Of a stretch of 14,031 bases of DNA, positions 1 through 6,606 are shown piece after piece. The position numbers and the translations under genes were made by a program. The notes beneath the pieces are model-generated. The model was given only the letters and a program-made list of their open reading frames with translations, had not been told where the DNA came from and did no database searches. Origin of the DNA: an uncultured Erysipelotrichaceae bacterium (GTDB lineage Bacteria > Bacillota_I > Bacilli_A > Erysipelotrichales > Erysipelotrichaceae); assembly GCA_902795525.1 (NCBI GenBank), contig CADBLN010000077.1, forward strand, positions 1 to 14,031, read 5' to 3'. Numbering within the stretch: the stretch's first letter is position 1; the number at the start of each line of letters is the position of its first letter.

Positions 1-800
1 ATGTTTTTGCTGCTGTTGGCGTAACAATATCTACACATGTGCAAGCAGCTGCTATAAGCCCCAATATCATACCCCATTAAACAATTACAATGCGGTCTAG
101 GCTTATTTACATGAGTTGGTGTTATTTTATAATTGAGAGCTTTTTCGACAATCTGTTGTGACATACAACCGCTTGTATCTATGCCAAACCTACTCAATTC
201 CTTTCTTTCATAACAACCATGAACTATCATGTCATATTCACTTGCAATTTCTGCGAAGGCTTTAGCAATTGTTTCTTCCTGAGTTCTATTTGGTGCCTTT
301 AAGTCAGGACAGCTTTTTTGTAATTTCTTATATAAATCAATAAAGCTGATGGTTACATCATGAACATAACCATTTAACTTTTGACACATTTCTTCAAACT
401 CTTGAATGTGTCTTTCAACTGTAAATTCTGCAGTCAATAAGATAGGATCATATCTCCAGCCTATGTTGTTTATTCCCACTATTCTTGATAATTTTTTGAA
501 AGATTCGATGACCTTATCTTTTTCTGGCACATTTTCTTCTATTTCCTTGCCATAAGGAGTAATTGAAACGAACCAATATTGATTGAATTGTTTGATTTCT
601 TCCATATGTTTCAACATTGGTTCAGGATTTTTAGTACAAAAAGCCAAACAATCCACAACCTTAGGGTCAAGAATATATTTGGTGACTTGTTTTTGGTTAT
701 ATGGGTTTCTGACTAGCACATAGCCTTCATGAATCCTGTTGATAAACCATTGGGAATAGAAGGCAGGTATATCTGTTCTAGCTCCTGTATTGATAATCAT
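1..800 (-). CDS. DUF1848 family protein, radical-SAM-like C-terminal cysteine cluster (partial, C-terminus off the window)
   Basis: The frame is open from an ATG at 800 down to the window edge, giving 266 complete codons, so the end of the protein is missing. The N-terminus (MIINTGARTDIPAFYSQWF, then VLVRNPYN and FCTKNPEPML) matches what I know of DUF1848. Near the visible end lie Cys238 and Cys240 (HCNC), then SCLHMCRYCYAN with Cys252, Cys256 and Cys259 spaced CxxxCxxC. This is the spacing of radical SAM Fe-S clusters, but it sits at the C-terminal side instead of the N-terminus, which is a known peculiarity of the family. The biochemical function is unknown; a radical or redox reaction is inference. 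No Shine-Dalgarno sequence precedes the ATG, while a TATAAT box ends six bases upstream, so the mRNA is probably leaderless. The gene is divergent from an AlkD-like repair gene, with only 20 bases between the two start codons. Family assignment is fairly sure; function is not. Confidence 0.87.
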   Translation of the reverse strand, partial: MIINTGARTDIPAFYSQWFINRIHEGYVLVRNPYNQKQVTKYILDPKVVDCLAFCTKNPEPMLKHMEEIKQFNQYWFVSITPYGKEIEENVPEKDKVIESFKKLSRIVGINNIGWRYDPILLTAEFTVERHIQEFEEMCQKLNGYVHDVTISFIDLYKKLQKSCPDLKAPNRTQEETIAKAFAEIASEYDMIVHGCYERKELSRFGIDTSGCMSQQIVEKALNYKITPTHVNKPRPHCNCLMGYDIGAYSSCLHMCRYCYANSSKN

Positions 801-803
801 ACT

Positions 804-817
804 TGTATTATAATACA
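804..817. promoter_or_regulatory. Palindromic bidirectional -10 element driving two leaderless genes
   Basis: Bases 804-817 (TGTATTATAATACA) form a perfect 14-bp inverted repeat. On the plus strand TATAAT occupies 809-814 and is followed by six bases and then ATG at 821. On the minus strand TATAAT occupies 812-807 and is followed by six bases and then ATG at 800. With the usual spacing, +1 would fall on the A of both start codons. Neither start has a Shine-Dalgarno sequence. The -35 regions are poor on both strands. The two hexamers share four base pairs, so the promoters should exclude each other. The palindrome could alternatively or additionally be a repressor site. Confidence 0.6.
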
Positions 818-820
818 TTT

Positions 821-1492
821 ATGATGTACGTTAAGAATTTCTTAAAAGATAATAGTGAACAAGAGTTTAAAGAGTTTTCTCAAAAACTAGCGATTGAAGG
901 TGAATATCCTATTTTAGGAGTGAGGATTCCAATTTTGCGTCAATTTGCTAAGAAGTTAGTTAAGGAACAAGATATTTCAGCTTTAGGCATGTTAACTGAT
1001 GATAGTTTTGAGGAAGTTTTATTACAGGGTTTTGTGATTGCCTATAGTAAGCTTGCTTTAAATGATAAAAAACAATACATCGACAATTATCTTTCAAAGG
1101 CTCATTCTTGGGGATTGATAGATAGCTTTGTGTCAAGCTTTAGTCACCAAGATAAAGAGCTGATGTTTTCATGGTTAGAAGATTACATAAGTAGTGGCGA
1201 AACTTTCAAAACTAGATTTGGTTTTGTCATGATGATGAAGTATTTAGATGATGAACATGTGGAAAAGATAGTTGAAGCTGTCATAAAGACCAAGAGTGAA
1301 GAGTATTATGTGGAAATGGCTCAAGCATGGTTGTTAGCAAAAATGGCTATTAAATATCCTGATGTGGTATGTGAGTTGCTGGATAAAAAGTGTTTAAATA
1401 AGTTCACTCATAACAAAACGATTCAAAAAATGGTAGAATCATATAGTATAGATAAAGACTTAAAAATTAAAGTGAAAGGAAAAAGAGCATGA
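821..1492 (+). CDS. AlkD-like DNA alkylation repair protein (HEAT-like repeats)
   Basis: A protein of about 223 residues, the usual size for the AlkD/DNA-alkylation-repair family (PF08713). These alpha-helical HEAT-like DNA glycosylases remove alkylated bases. Visible family landmarks are GVRIPILRQFAKKLVKE near residue 33, SWGLIDSF with Trp97 and Asp101 in the W-xxx-D arrangement of the AlkD active site, TRFGFVMMMKYL, Trp170 in AQAWLLAKMAI, and HNKTIQKMVESY near the C-terminus. The reading frame is open to a TTG at 803, but I prefer ATG 821: the TTG lies inside the promoter palindrome and would add six unlikely residues. No Shine-Dalgarno is present, consistent with leaderless translation from 821. 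The stop overlaps the next start by four bases (ATGA), so the gene heads a translationally coupled operon. Glycosylase activity is inferred from retained residues. Confidence 0.85.
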   Translation: MMYVKNFLKDNSEQEFKEFSQKLAIEGEYPILGVRIPILRQFAKKLVKEQDISALGMLTDDSFEEVLLQGFVIAYSKLALNDKKQYIDNYLSKAHSWGLIDSFVSSFSHQDKELMFSWLEDYISSGETFKTRFGFVMMMKYLDDEHVEKIVEAVIKTKSEEYYVEMAQAWLLAKMAIKYPDVVCELLDKKCLNKFTHNKTIQKMVESYSIDKDLKIKVKGKRA

Positions 1493-1698
1493 CAAATATA
1501 CAGATTATTACTAGGTTGTTATTATATTTCGCTTCTTTTGGCTTTAGTTTTTACTGTTTAAGTGGGTTAGATTTAAGCAGGTTGATGTTAAACAGCCCAG
1601 AAAGGAATACCAAAGCTACTTTGCTGTTGGTATTTATGTCTTTGGCACTTGGTTTTCTGGTAGCACAGTTCATCATTGCGATTACAAGTTTGTATTAG
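1489..1698 (+). CDS. DUF1146 (YwzB-like) small membrane protein
   Basis: A 69-residue protein with two predicted membrane segments (about residues 8-26 and 43-66), separated by a short polar stretch containing LDLSRLMLNSPERNTKATLLL. This layout resembles the DUF1146/YwzB family of Bacillota, where a loop ending in an arginine- or lysine-rich turn leads into an LL-rich second helix with ALGFLVAQF. The function of the family is unknown. The start ATG overlaps the upstream stop codon (ATGA), and the next gene begins ten bases after its own stop, so it sits inside the operon. In many Bacillota this family lies near the ATP synthase or murA genes, so the position here is different. It is not a likely export substrate, as it has no leader or cleavage motif. 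Confidence 0.7.
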   Translation: MTNIQIITRLLLYFASFGFSFYCLSGLDLSRLMLNSPERNTKATLLLVFMSLALGFLVAQFIIAITSLY

Positions 1699-1708
1699 TG
1701 GGGGAAGC

Positions 1709-2407
1709 ATGAAGTTAGTTATAGATTCGTTAGTTAAAAATTATGGTACTGGTAATGTTTTAGATGAAATAAGTTTTGAATTTGAAGAAGGAAAGATTTA
1801 TGGCTTGTTAGGGAGAAATGGTTCAGGAAAGACAACCTTGTTTAGTTGCCTGGATGATTTGATTCCGACAACTTCAGGCTCTGCCTTTTTAGTAGATGAA
1901 TTTGGTAAAAAAATTCAGTTGGATGATAGTAATGTTGGTTTGGTTTTGACTGAACCACGCATTCCTGATTTTTTAACTGGATATGAATTTATCAGAACCT
2001 TCATGGAGATATGCAATATCAACGAAATAGATAAAATTGATGATTATTTTGAAATAATTTCCTTAAGCAAGGAAGACCAACATAAACTTGTGAAAGAATA
2101 CTCCATGGGGATGAAAAACAAGATCCAAATCCTAATGTATTTGATTTCCAAGCCTAAGGTCTTGTTGCTGGATGAACCTTTGACATCGTTTGATGTCATT
2201 GTCGCAAGTGAAATAAAAGAAATACTAAAAGAGTTAAAAAATGACCATATAATTATTTTTTCTACCCATATTTTAGAGCTAGCAACAAATCTATGCGATG
2301 AAATCGTTGTTATTAATAATGGTAAATTAGAATTAGTTGATAACGAAATCATTCACACTTCTGATTTTGAAGAAAGAATTGTGGAGATACTAAGAAATGA
2401 AGAATAG
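1709..2407 (+). CDS. ABC transporter ATP-binding protein
   Basis: A 232-residue nucleotide-binding subunit that would hydrolyse ATP at the cytoplasmic face to drive the adjacent permease. The Walker A motif GRNGSGKT is at residues 35-42, the signature YSMGMKNK near 131-138 (a relaxed form of LSGGQ), Walker B VLLLDEP at 151-157 with D-loop TSFD, and the switch His187 in FSTHI. Size and motifs fit the single-domain ATPases that pair with ABC-2-type exporters. The frame is open from TTG 1676, but ATG 1709 is preferred because GGGGGAAGC lies directly upstream and the protein then begins at the normal beta-strand MKLVIDSLVKNYG. Its end overlaps the permease start by 11 bases, indicating tight coupling. 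The substrate cannot be read from this subunit. Confidence 0.93.
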   Translation: MKLVIDSLVKNYGTGNVLDEISFEFEEGKIYGLLGRNGSGKTTLFSCLDDLIPTTSGSAFLVDEFGKKIQLDDSNVGLVLTEPRIPDFLTGYEFIRTFMEICNINEIDKIDDYFEIISLSKEDQHKLVKEYSMGMKNKIQILMYLISKPKVLLLDEPLTSFDVIVASEIKEILKELKNDHIIIFSTHILELATNLCDEIVVINNGKLELVDNEIIHTSDFEERIVEILRNEE

Positions 2408-3986
2408 TATTTCTCAAAAGATTAAGCGTTTTGACTTAAACCAACAGGCCAATTCGTTCTTTTACTGGCTGTATACTAACTTCATATTCAAACACTTCTT
2501 TCATAATGATTTAGTACAGGAATATGAAGCTAAGGAAGGAATTGAGCTGGCTTTAAATTTCTTTAATTTTTTAAAACTATTGAGTAGAAAAATAATCTAT
2601 TTAATGACCATTTATTTTCTAACTTCCTTTGGTTATGGAAAAGAAAATAGTTTTGGGATTGTTTTTGTGTTATTGACAATTATCGGAAGTACATTAAGGG
2701 AAATTATCAATTATGACATAAAGGCATACAACAACATTATACTAATGCATGTTAATCCTAAGGATTATGGCAAAGTTATTATCAATGAATATATTACAAG
2801 AGAACTATCAACACTTTTGATTGCCTTTATTGGTATTAGCTACTATCTTCAGCTAAATGTGATAGTTTGTTGGTTGTTTGCTTTTATTTATATAGATATT
2901 CATTTGATTGCAGAACATATAAAAATCTTGTTGATGGCGAAGAATAATTATAATCAAGAACAAAAAACGCTGCGTATTATTTTTAACTGGATATTATTGA
3001 TAATTGTAGGAATTATTATCTGGTGTTTCATCAATAGAATATTCTATTGTGAGAATATCTGGGTGGCATATAGTGCAGCATTGTTTATACCACTTGGCAT
3101 ATATGCTTATTATTTTTTAACCAGTCAAGTTAATTATTCCAGATTGTATAGATATAACCTCAACATAGAAAAACTAACAAATACCTCAGAGGTAATTAAT
3201 GATGGCAGAACAACAGTTGACTTGGCCGCAATGAGAAAAGGTTTAAGAAATGAAAAAATAGAAACTAAGAAGACAGGTTACGGTTTCCTATTCGATGCCT
3301 TTCAAACCAGGTATAAGGTTATCATGAATAAAGGCATGATTATAAAAGTAATAATTGTGTTATTTGTTGGGATTGGTGCCATAGCAGCTCCATTCACAAT
3401 AGATTTGGGAGATAGAGATTTATATGTTAAAACGACGATTATTGACAATATTCGTTTTACCATTTTCATAGTATATTTGTTTGCGACTAGCAGTAAGAGC
3501 TTCATTTTATCGTGTTTCTTACAAATAGATAGAAATCTTGTGAATTACCACTTTTTTAGAAGAACAACTGATATCGCTCAGAATTTTAAACTGCGTTTGA
3601 AGAGCGTTTTAATCATTACGTTATTGCCGACAGTTCTAATGTCCATATTATTGAGCGTAGCTTATGTGGTGCATGTTAATGTTGTTGATATTTCACAACT
3701 GGTTGTCATTGTCATGTTCCCGATAGTTTTAGGAGTCTTTTATTCAGTGTACAACTTATCTGCATATTACTTGTTTCAACCATATAGCCAGGATGGTCAG
3801 GTTGTTAATAAGGCATACCCAATTGTTGATGGGATCATATATTTCATTAGTTATTTGTCTATAGAAATTGAATTTAAAATGGGTGTTAGTTTGTTATTTG
3901 TTTTAATAGTTTTCTTAGTTTGTGTTTCGCTTATTCTATATAAAACAGTAATTTCACGTTCACCAAAGAGCTTTAGAGTGAGGTAG
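2397..3986 (+). CDS. Multi-spanning membrane protein, probable ABC exporter permease
   Basis: A 529-residue, strongly hydrophobic protein with about eleven or twelve candidate membrane helices. Roughly six lie between residues 65 and 241 and the rest between 314 and 515, with a polar, probably cytoplasmic linker in between (about 243-313, rich in Lys, Arg, Asn and Thr). This two-halves layout and the 11-base overlap with the ATPase gene make it the likely permease partner. I recognise no named family; it is not a classic FtsX-type or MacB-type protein, because no large extracellular domain is visible. GGAG at 2383-2386 is a ribosome binding site within the upstream coding sequence. The CPBP protease starts two bases after its stop. 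Substrate unknown; export of a peptide, lipid or drug are all possible. Confidence 0.75.
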   Translation: MKNSISQKIKRFDLNQQANSFFYWLYTNFIFKHFFHNDLVQEYEAKEGIELALNFFNFLKLLSRKIIYLMTIYFLTSFGYGKENSFGIVFVLLTIIGSTLREIINYDIKAYNNIILMHVNPKDYGKVIINEYITRELSTLLIAFIGISYYLQLNVIVCWLFAFIYIDIHLIAEHIKILLMAKNNYNQEQKTLRIIFNWILLIIVGIIIWCFINRIFYCENIWVAYSAALFIPLGIYAYYFLTSQVNYSRLYRYNLNIEKLTNTSEVINDGRTTVDLAAMRKGLRNEKIETKKTGYGFLFDAFQTRYKVIMNKGMIIKVIIVLFVGIGAIAAPFTIDLGDRDLYVKTTIIDNIRFTIFIVYLFATSSKSFILSCFLQIDRNLVNYHFFRRTTDIAQNFKLRLKSVLIITLLPTVLMSILLSVAYVVHVNVVDISQLVVIVMFPIVLGVFYSVYNLSAYYLFQPYSQDGQVVNKAYPIVDGIIYFISYLSIEIEFKMGVSLLFVLIVFLVCVSLILYKTVISRSPKSFRVR

Positions 3987-3988
3987 TT

Positions 3989-4858
3989 ATGGAAGATAAA
4001 AGAAAGTATTTTAGAAATTTTAGAGCCTTTGGTGGTTTCATGTTATTTGTTGGTGTATTTGCGAATATTCTTGCGGCATTATCAACACCAATGACTCTGT
4101 TTTTTACACCAATTTTTAAGAGCAGATTATGGGCTACTGAGTTTCAAATATTGGTACAAGCCATAATTATTGTTTATGTAGACTACATCGGTTTCAGGAT
4201 TTTTCTAAAGCCAAATGGTTTGGAATTTATGCCTGATTTAGATATTAAAAAGGGTCGGATTATTCCTTGTATTTTAACCTGTTTGTTAGCTTTAGTGATG
4301 GTTAGGGCAGTTTGGTATATTCATAGCTTGATGTGCCTTGAATTAAAGATTGCTAGTGAAACCCAGGTGGAAACAGGAGTTATTAGTGCTTTATATGTTG
4401 TGATTATTGCTCCAATTATTGAGGAGAAAGTTTATAGAGGTTGGTTATTAGAGTTGTTGTCAAAATATGGTGCAAGTGTTGCGATCATATTTACAGCTTT
4501 TGGTTTTGGAATGATTCATGGGAATATTGCTCAAAGCATTCCAGCTTTCTTCATAGGTTTGATATTTGGATACATTGCCTGGAAGTATGAATCAATAGTA
4601 CCAACGATTGTATTACATGTTTTAACTAACTTCTTATCCACAATTCAAAGTTTGAATTTAGAAGAGCGGTTTACGGGTTTGATGTTGTGGGTATCTTTGG
4701 CAGCTTTGATAATATTTGTGATTGTGAATAGAAAAAGAATATTTGCCCCACTTAACCATATGGGGGATTATGTAGATTTATACTTTCACTCAATTGCCCT
4801 TATCATTTTCACGGTTTTGACAATACTTTTAATATCCATCAGTAGGGTTGCACTATGA
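3989..4858 (+). CDS. CPBP family intramembrane glutamic endopeptidase (Abi/CAAX-like)
   Basis: A 289-residue polytopic membrane protein carrying all three hallmarks of the CPBP (CAAX protease and bacteriocin-processing) family. EEKVYRGW has Glu145, Glu146 and Arg150 (EExxxR), FGMIHGN has His177 (FxxxH), and VLHVLTN has His210 and Asn214 (HxxxN). Helices flank these from about residue 15 to the C-terminus. Family members cleave peptide bonds within the membrane, and bacterial ones are often linked to bacteriocin maturation or self-immunity. The start is supported by GAGGTAG just upstream and lies two bases after the permease stop, so the protease probably acts on, or together with, the substrate of the ABC transporter. 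The active-site set looks complete. The C-terminal two helices extend beyond the core domain. Its TGA stop also serves in the next promoter. Confidence 0.9.
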   Translation: MEDKRKYFRNFRAFGGFMLFVGVFANILAALSTPMTLFFTPIFKSRLWATEFQILVQAIIIVYVDYIGFRIFLKPNGLEFMPDLDIKKGRIIPCILTCLLALVMVRAVWYIHSLMCLELKIASETQVETGVISALYVVIIAPIIEEKVYRGWLLELLSKYGASVAIIFTAFGFGMIHGNIAQSIPAFFIGLIFGYIAWKYESIVPTIVLHVLTNFLSTIQSLNLEERFTGLMLWVSLAALIIFVIVNRKRIFAPLNHMGDYVDLYFHSIALIIFTVLTILLISISRVAL

Positions 4859-4864
4859 TATAAT
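4856..4864 (+). promoter_or_regulatory. Extended -10 promoter for the TagO/WecA-like gene
   Basis: TGATATAAT contains the TGn extension plus a perfect TATAAT hexamer (4859-4864). The predicted start site near 4871 leaves a leader of about 12 bases containing GAGGG before ATG 4883. No good -35 lies 17 bases upstream, as is usual for extended -10 promoters. The TGA of the element is the stop codon of the CPBP protease gene. Confidence 0.55.
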
Positions 4865-4882
4865 TCTTTTGAGGGTTTTAAT

Positions 4883-5944
4883 ATGAACATGGTTTTGTAT
4901 TTTATTATTCCAATGATTATCTCTTTAATCTTAGTATTTCCAGTTAAATGGATTGCGATTAAACTTGGTTTATTTGCGAAGGTTAATGAAAGAACCATTC
5001 ATCATGGCCAAATACCAAGAATTGGAGGAGTCGCAATCTTCATTGCTTTTATCATAGGAATTGCGGTATTTCAGATTAAAAACAGTTTTATTCGTGGGGC
5101 TTTAGTAGGAGGCAGCCTCATTTTTGCTGAGGGCTTAATAGATGACATATATGATGTTAAACCTATTGTAAAAGTCATCTGTCAGCTTATTGCAGCGATA
5201 TTATTAATCGTCGTAGGAGAAGTGAGTTTGAATGTAATTCACCTACCATTCAATATCTTCATTAGAAACAAAGTACTTACAAATGTTTTGATAGTTTTTT
5301 GGATAATAGGAATTACTAATGCGATCAATCTATTAGATGGTCTTGATGGCTTGGCAAGTGGTTTTAGTATCATTGTTTTAATGACCGTTGCGTTATTGTC
5401 GTATAGAAACTATCTATTTAGCTTTTTTAGAATAAGCTTAATTCTTGCTGGTGCAACCATGGGCTTTTTATTTCATAATTTTAACCCAGCATCTATTTTC
5501 ATGGGAGACTGTGGTTCCCAACTATTAGGTTTTTTAATTGCAGCAATTACCTTAGCTGGTTTTAAGAGTGCTACATTCATCACTTTCTTAGTCCCAATTA
5601 TTTTATTGTTTATTCCTATACTTGATACTTTAAGTGCTATTGTGCGTAGGAAATTAAAAGGTGAAAGTTTTGCGACACCTGACAAAAGCCATTTCCACCA
5701 TCAGTTAATGAATGGCTTAGGTTTAGGCCAAAAGGGAGCTGTATTAGTTATCTATATCATTACAGCATTGTTCGGGCTGACCGCATACATTTATATGACA
5801 AAGCCAGAGATAGGTTTAGTGCTGTTGTTATTTATGTTTTTGATATTTGAATTATTTGTTGAATATACTGATATGATTTCTATTAATTACCGGCCAATTC
5901 TTAATTTAATAGACAAGTTATTAGGAAAAAAGAAAGATCAATAG
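4883..5944 (+). CDS. TagO/WecA-type undecaprenyl-phosphate N-acetylhexosamine-1-phosphate transferase
   Basis: A 353-residue polytopic membrane enzyme of the MraY/WecA superfamily, expected to transfer a sugar-1-phosphate (GlcNAc-1-P in TagO/WecA) from a UDP-sugar to undecaprenyl phosphate, the first step of wall teichoic acid or similar glycan synthesis. Visible motifs are NERTIHHGQIPRIGG (35-49), LIDDIYDVKP with the Asp87-Asp88 pair, NAINLLDGLDGLA (146-158), FMGDCGS with Asp209, and DKSHFHHQLMNGLG with the His270/His272/His273 cluster typical of WecA/TagO rather than MraY. About ten or eleven helices are apparent. The start is supported by GAGGG upstream; ATG 4889 is a less likely alternative. 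A hairpin with a T-run overlaps its stop codon. The exact sugar cannot be decided from sequence, so I give no symbol. Confidence 0.9.
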   Translation: MNMVLYFIIPMIISLILVFPVKWIAIKLGLFAKVNERTIHHGQIPRIGGVAIFIAFIIGIAVFQIKNSFIRGALVGGSLIFAEGLIDDIYDVKPIVKVICQLIAAILLIVVGEVSLNVIHLPFNIFIRNKVLTNVLIVFWIIGITNAINLLDGLDGLASGFSIIVLMTVALLSYRNYLFSFFRISLILAGATMGFLFHNFNPASIFMGDCGSQLLGFLIAAITLAGFKSATFITFLVPIILLFIPILDTLSAIVRRKLKGESFATPDKSHFHHQLMNGLGLGQKGAVLVIYIITALFGLTAYIYMTKPEIGLVLLLFMFLIFELFVEYTDMISINYRPILNLIDKLLGKKKDQ

Positions 5945-5954
5945 ATCTTTTTTT
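5929..5954 (+). terminator. Weak intrinsic terminator overlapping the TagO-like stop codon
   Basis: AAAGATC (5933-5939) pairs with GATCTTT (5944-5950) around the four-base loop AATA. Flanking A-run and T-run bases can extend the stem to about eleven pairs, and the right arm continues into TTTT. The stop codon TAG (5942-5944) spans the loop and first stem base. With only two G-C pairs the stem is weak, so it may attenuate rather than fully terminate. Confidence 0.45.
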
Positions 5955-6001
5955 GAGGAATTTTTAAGTTTCGTGACTATAGGGATAATAGAGGTGATTC
6001 A

Positions 6002-6583
6002 ATGAATTCAATGGAATTACGTAACTATCCCATTAGTTATTTAGAAGACAAGAAAGCTGAAAGCTTAGCTCCATTAATGGAAGCAATTGAGAACTATGTC
6101 ATAACCGCAAAACAAGATTTGGAAAATATGCCAGCAAAAATGTGCAGGGATTCATTATTAAGCGAATATAACTATCGCACTCGCTCTAAACTAAAGTCAT
6201 GTCGAAGTTTTGGCATGACGATAGCTCCTGGTGATATTTGTTATGTAGATTTTGGCAGAGCTTATGTCACAGAGATTGGTTATCAACATTTTGCCTTAGT
6301 GATAAATGTTTATTGTGGTAAGGCTTTAGTTGTCCCCATGACATCTAATCCAGTTAATTATAAACAAGCTTATGACAGCGAAAGCAATCCTAGTGGGCTA
6401 AAGCACTTAATGAGATTAGGTAAGCTTGAAGGTCTATATAAGTACTCAGTTTTGTTTTTAAATGATGCGAAGTTTATTAACACCGCAAGGGTTATTGATT
6501 TAAAAGCATACTTAGACCCTAAAAGTGAGCAGTTTCAGCTTATTAAGAAACGCTTATGGGAATGTATGGAAGTTCAACTATAA
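6002..6583 (+). CDS. Solitary MazF/PemK-fold protein with N-terminal extension
   Basis: A 193-residue protein whose residues 75-170 resemble the MazF/PemK beta-barrel. APGDICYVDFG is the first strand pair, TEIGYQHFALVI the SEQGGxRPxLVI region, ALVVPMTSNP contains the conserved Thr114, and SVLFLNDAKFINTARV matches the LLEQIRTID segment. The family is best known as sequence-specific endoribonuclease toxins. The catalytic Arg of MazF (Arg25 in the B. subtilis protein) aligns here with His96, and the following Pro with Phe97. Residues 1-74 form an extra, probably helical region with several Lys/Arg. No antitoxin-sized ORF adjoins; the neighbours are the TagO-like gene and tilS. AGAGGTGA upstream supports ATG 6002. 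It may be a regulatory or RNA-binding relative rather than an active toxin. The fold assignment is moderately sure. Confidence 0.68.
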   Translation: MNSMELRNYPISYLEDKKAESLAPLMEAIENYVITAKQDLENMPAKMCRDSLLSEYNYRTRSKLKSCRSFGMTIAPGDICYVDFGRAYVTEIGYQHFALVINVYCGKALVVPMTSNPVNYKQAYDSESNPSGLKHLMRLGKLEGLYKYSVLFLNDAKFINTARVIDLKAYLDPKSEQFQLIKKRLWECMEVQL

Positions 6584-6590
6584 AGTAATA

Positions 6591-6599
6591 TGTTAATAT
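6591..6599 (+). promoter_or_regulatory. Possible extended -10 promoter giving a leaderless tilS mRNA
   Basis: TGTTAATAT is a TGn plus TAATAT (four of six matches to TATAAT) that ends seven bases before the tilS ATG at 6607. There is no Shine-Dalgarno sequence before that ATG. The surrounding DNA is very AT-rich, so a chance match is possible. Confidence 0.35.
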
Positions 6600-6606
6600 A
6601 TATGAT

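Noticed and set aside
803..820. TTG at 803 as the start of the AlkD-like gene
   Set aside because: It lies within the palindromic promoter, has no ribosome binding site, and adds six residues not expected for the family; ATG 821 fits the promoter geometry.
1489..1698. 69-residue protein as a precursor peptide for the ABC/CPBP cassette
   Set aside because: It has two membrane helices and DUF1146-like sequence, with no leader, double-Gly or Cys-rich core.
1676..1708. TTG at 1676 as the start of the ABC ATPase
   Set aside because: It would overlap the DUF1146 gene and add eleven residues before the normal ATPase N-terminus; ATG 1709 has a GGGGGA site directly upstream.
2044..2352. 102-codon ORF on the minus strand
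   Set aside because: It is antisense to the ABC ATPase with its Walker B and switch His motifs; the composition is Ser/Ile-rich shadow sequence with no family features.
4817..4822. Perfect TTGACA as -35 of the TagO-like promoter
   Set aside because: It lies 36 bases from the TATAAT at 4859, far outside the workable spacing of about 15-20.
5976..5989. GATAAT/TATAGG as promoter of the MazF-like gene
   Set aside because: The GATAAT box would start transcription after the ribosome binding site, and TATAGG has poor spacing to TTGAGG; support was too weak to list.
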